Positions 7,330 to 7,439 of a DNA stretch of 7,439 nucleotides are shown here, piece by piece (the stretch's first letter is position 1; each line of letters opens with the position of its first letter). The DNA comes from Fidelibacterota bacterium UBA7303. GTDB lineage: Bacteria; Fidelibacterota; Marinisomatia; Marinisomatales; UBA1611. The stretch spans positions 1 through 7,439 of the forward strand of contig DKQR01000198.1 in assembly GCA_002471805.1 (NCBI GenBank), written 5' to 3'. The notes under the pieces are model-generated. The model had not been told where the DNA came from. It did not search any database and was given only the letters and a program-made list of their open reading frames with translations. Made by a program: the position numbers and the translations under genes.

Positions 7330-7349
7330 CATTCTATATATCTAGAATG
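7330..7349. repeat. Perfect inverted repeat, 7-bp arms and 6-nt spacer (possible operator or leader hairpin)
   Basis: The plus strand has cattcta (7330-7336), spacer tatatc, then tagaatg (7343-7349), the exact reverse complement of the first arm. As DNA it has the size of a dimeric regulator site. If transcription starts at the proposed promoter it would lie at roughly +13 to +33, where a bound protein or an RNA hairpin could control the operon. There is no U-tract directly after it on the minus strand, so it is not a typical terminator. Confidence 0.45.
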
Positions 7350-7369
7350 CACTACCCCTATAGTTATTT

Positions 7370-7401
7370 AAAACCTAATCAGTTAAACTATGTAATGCAA
7401 A
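7370..7401 (-). promoter_or_regulatory. Candidate Bacteroidota-like promoter (TTTG-N20-TAGGTTTT)
   Basis: On the minus strand TTTG (complement of 7398-7401) is followed after exactly 20 nt by TAGGTTTT (complement of 7370-7377). This resembles the Bacteroidota -33/-7 consensus TTTG and TAnnTTTG, with a mismatch in the last base. Transcription would start near 7362 and leave a leader of about 135 nt. AT-rich DNA gives such matches easily, and use of this consensus in the host lineage is not established, so this is tentative. Confidence 0.3.
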
Positions 7402-7439
7402 GTTTTTTTGCCGCAATCAATAAATGGAATTTTATGGTT

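Larger units (their letters stand above)
7228..7439 (-). promoter_or_regulatory. Upstream/leader region of the three-gene operon
   Basis: These 212 nt hold no supportable gene and are visibly more AT-rich than the coding DNA. Reading the minus strand from the edge, there is a candidate promoter (7401-7370), a perfect inverted repeat (7349-7330), a pair of GATTC-containing direct repeats (7326-7300), a short CTGC/GCAG stem (7296-7284), an A/T-only 14-bp palindrome (7263-7250) and the receptor's ribosome site. One minus frame stays open from the edge to a TAA at 7385-7383, so the tail of an upstream gene cannot be excluded, but 18 codons are too few to judge. On the plus strand an ATG at 7424 runs off the end without a ribosome site and is not called. 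Confidence 0.5.

Noticed and set aside
7300..7330. GGGTTCGTATGATTC on the minus strand resembling a tRNA T-arm
   Set aside because: No matching acceptor, anticodon or D-arm could be found around it.

Overview
The window looks like chromosomal DNA from a Gram-negative bacterium of the Fibrobacteres-Chlorobi-Bacteroidetes (FCB) group. My best guess is Candidatus Marinimicrobia (SAR406) or a relative such as Calditrichota or Ignavibacteria. The reasons are the combination of a TonB-dependent receptor with an N-terminal carboxypeptidase-regulatory-like domain, a large secreted protein ending in a VYPNP-type C-terminal sorting domain, and a PorV/PorQ-like outer-membrane protein. A Bacteroidota-like promoter match (TTTG-N20-TAnnTTT) is weak further support. 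The taxon is inferred from protein style; no phylogenetic marker is present.

Layout: all three genes lie on the minus strand, so transcription runs from high to low coordinates. Positions 7439-7228 are an AT-rich upstream/leader region with a candidate promoter, a perfect 7-bp-arm inverted repeat and a 20-bp-spaced direct repeat. Positions 7227-4222 encode a complete 1001-residue TonB-dependent outer-membrane receptor. After 55 nt comes a complete 1290-residue secreted modular protein (4166-294). After a further 23 nt comes the first 90 codons of a PorV/PorQ-like protein (270-1), cut by the window edge. No terminator-like hairpin is visible in either gap, so the three genes probably form one operon.

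How they may work together: all three products have signal peptides and should act in the cell envelope. The receptor would take up an unknown ligand across the outer membrane using TonB energy. The large protein carries a type IX secretion (T9SS)-style C-terminal domain and would be exported to the surface. PorV-like proteins in the studied T9SS shuttle such cargo across or onto the outer membrane. The hypothesis is a self-contained cassette of receptor, surface partner and cargo-specific shuttle, with the large protein perhaps filling the role SusD plays beside SusC. The sequence supports the gene order and domain types; the functional link and the ligand are inference.

No RNA genes, mobile elements, CRISPR arrays or broken genes were seen.
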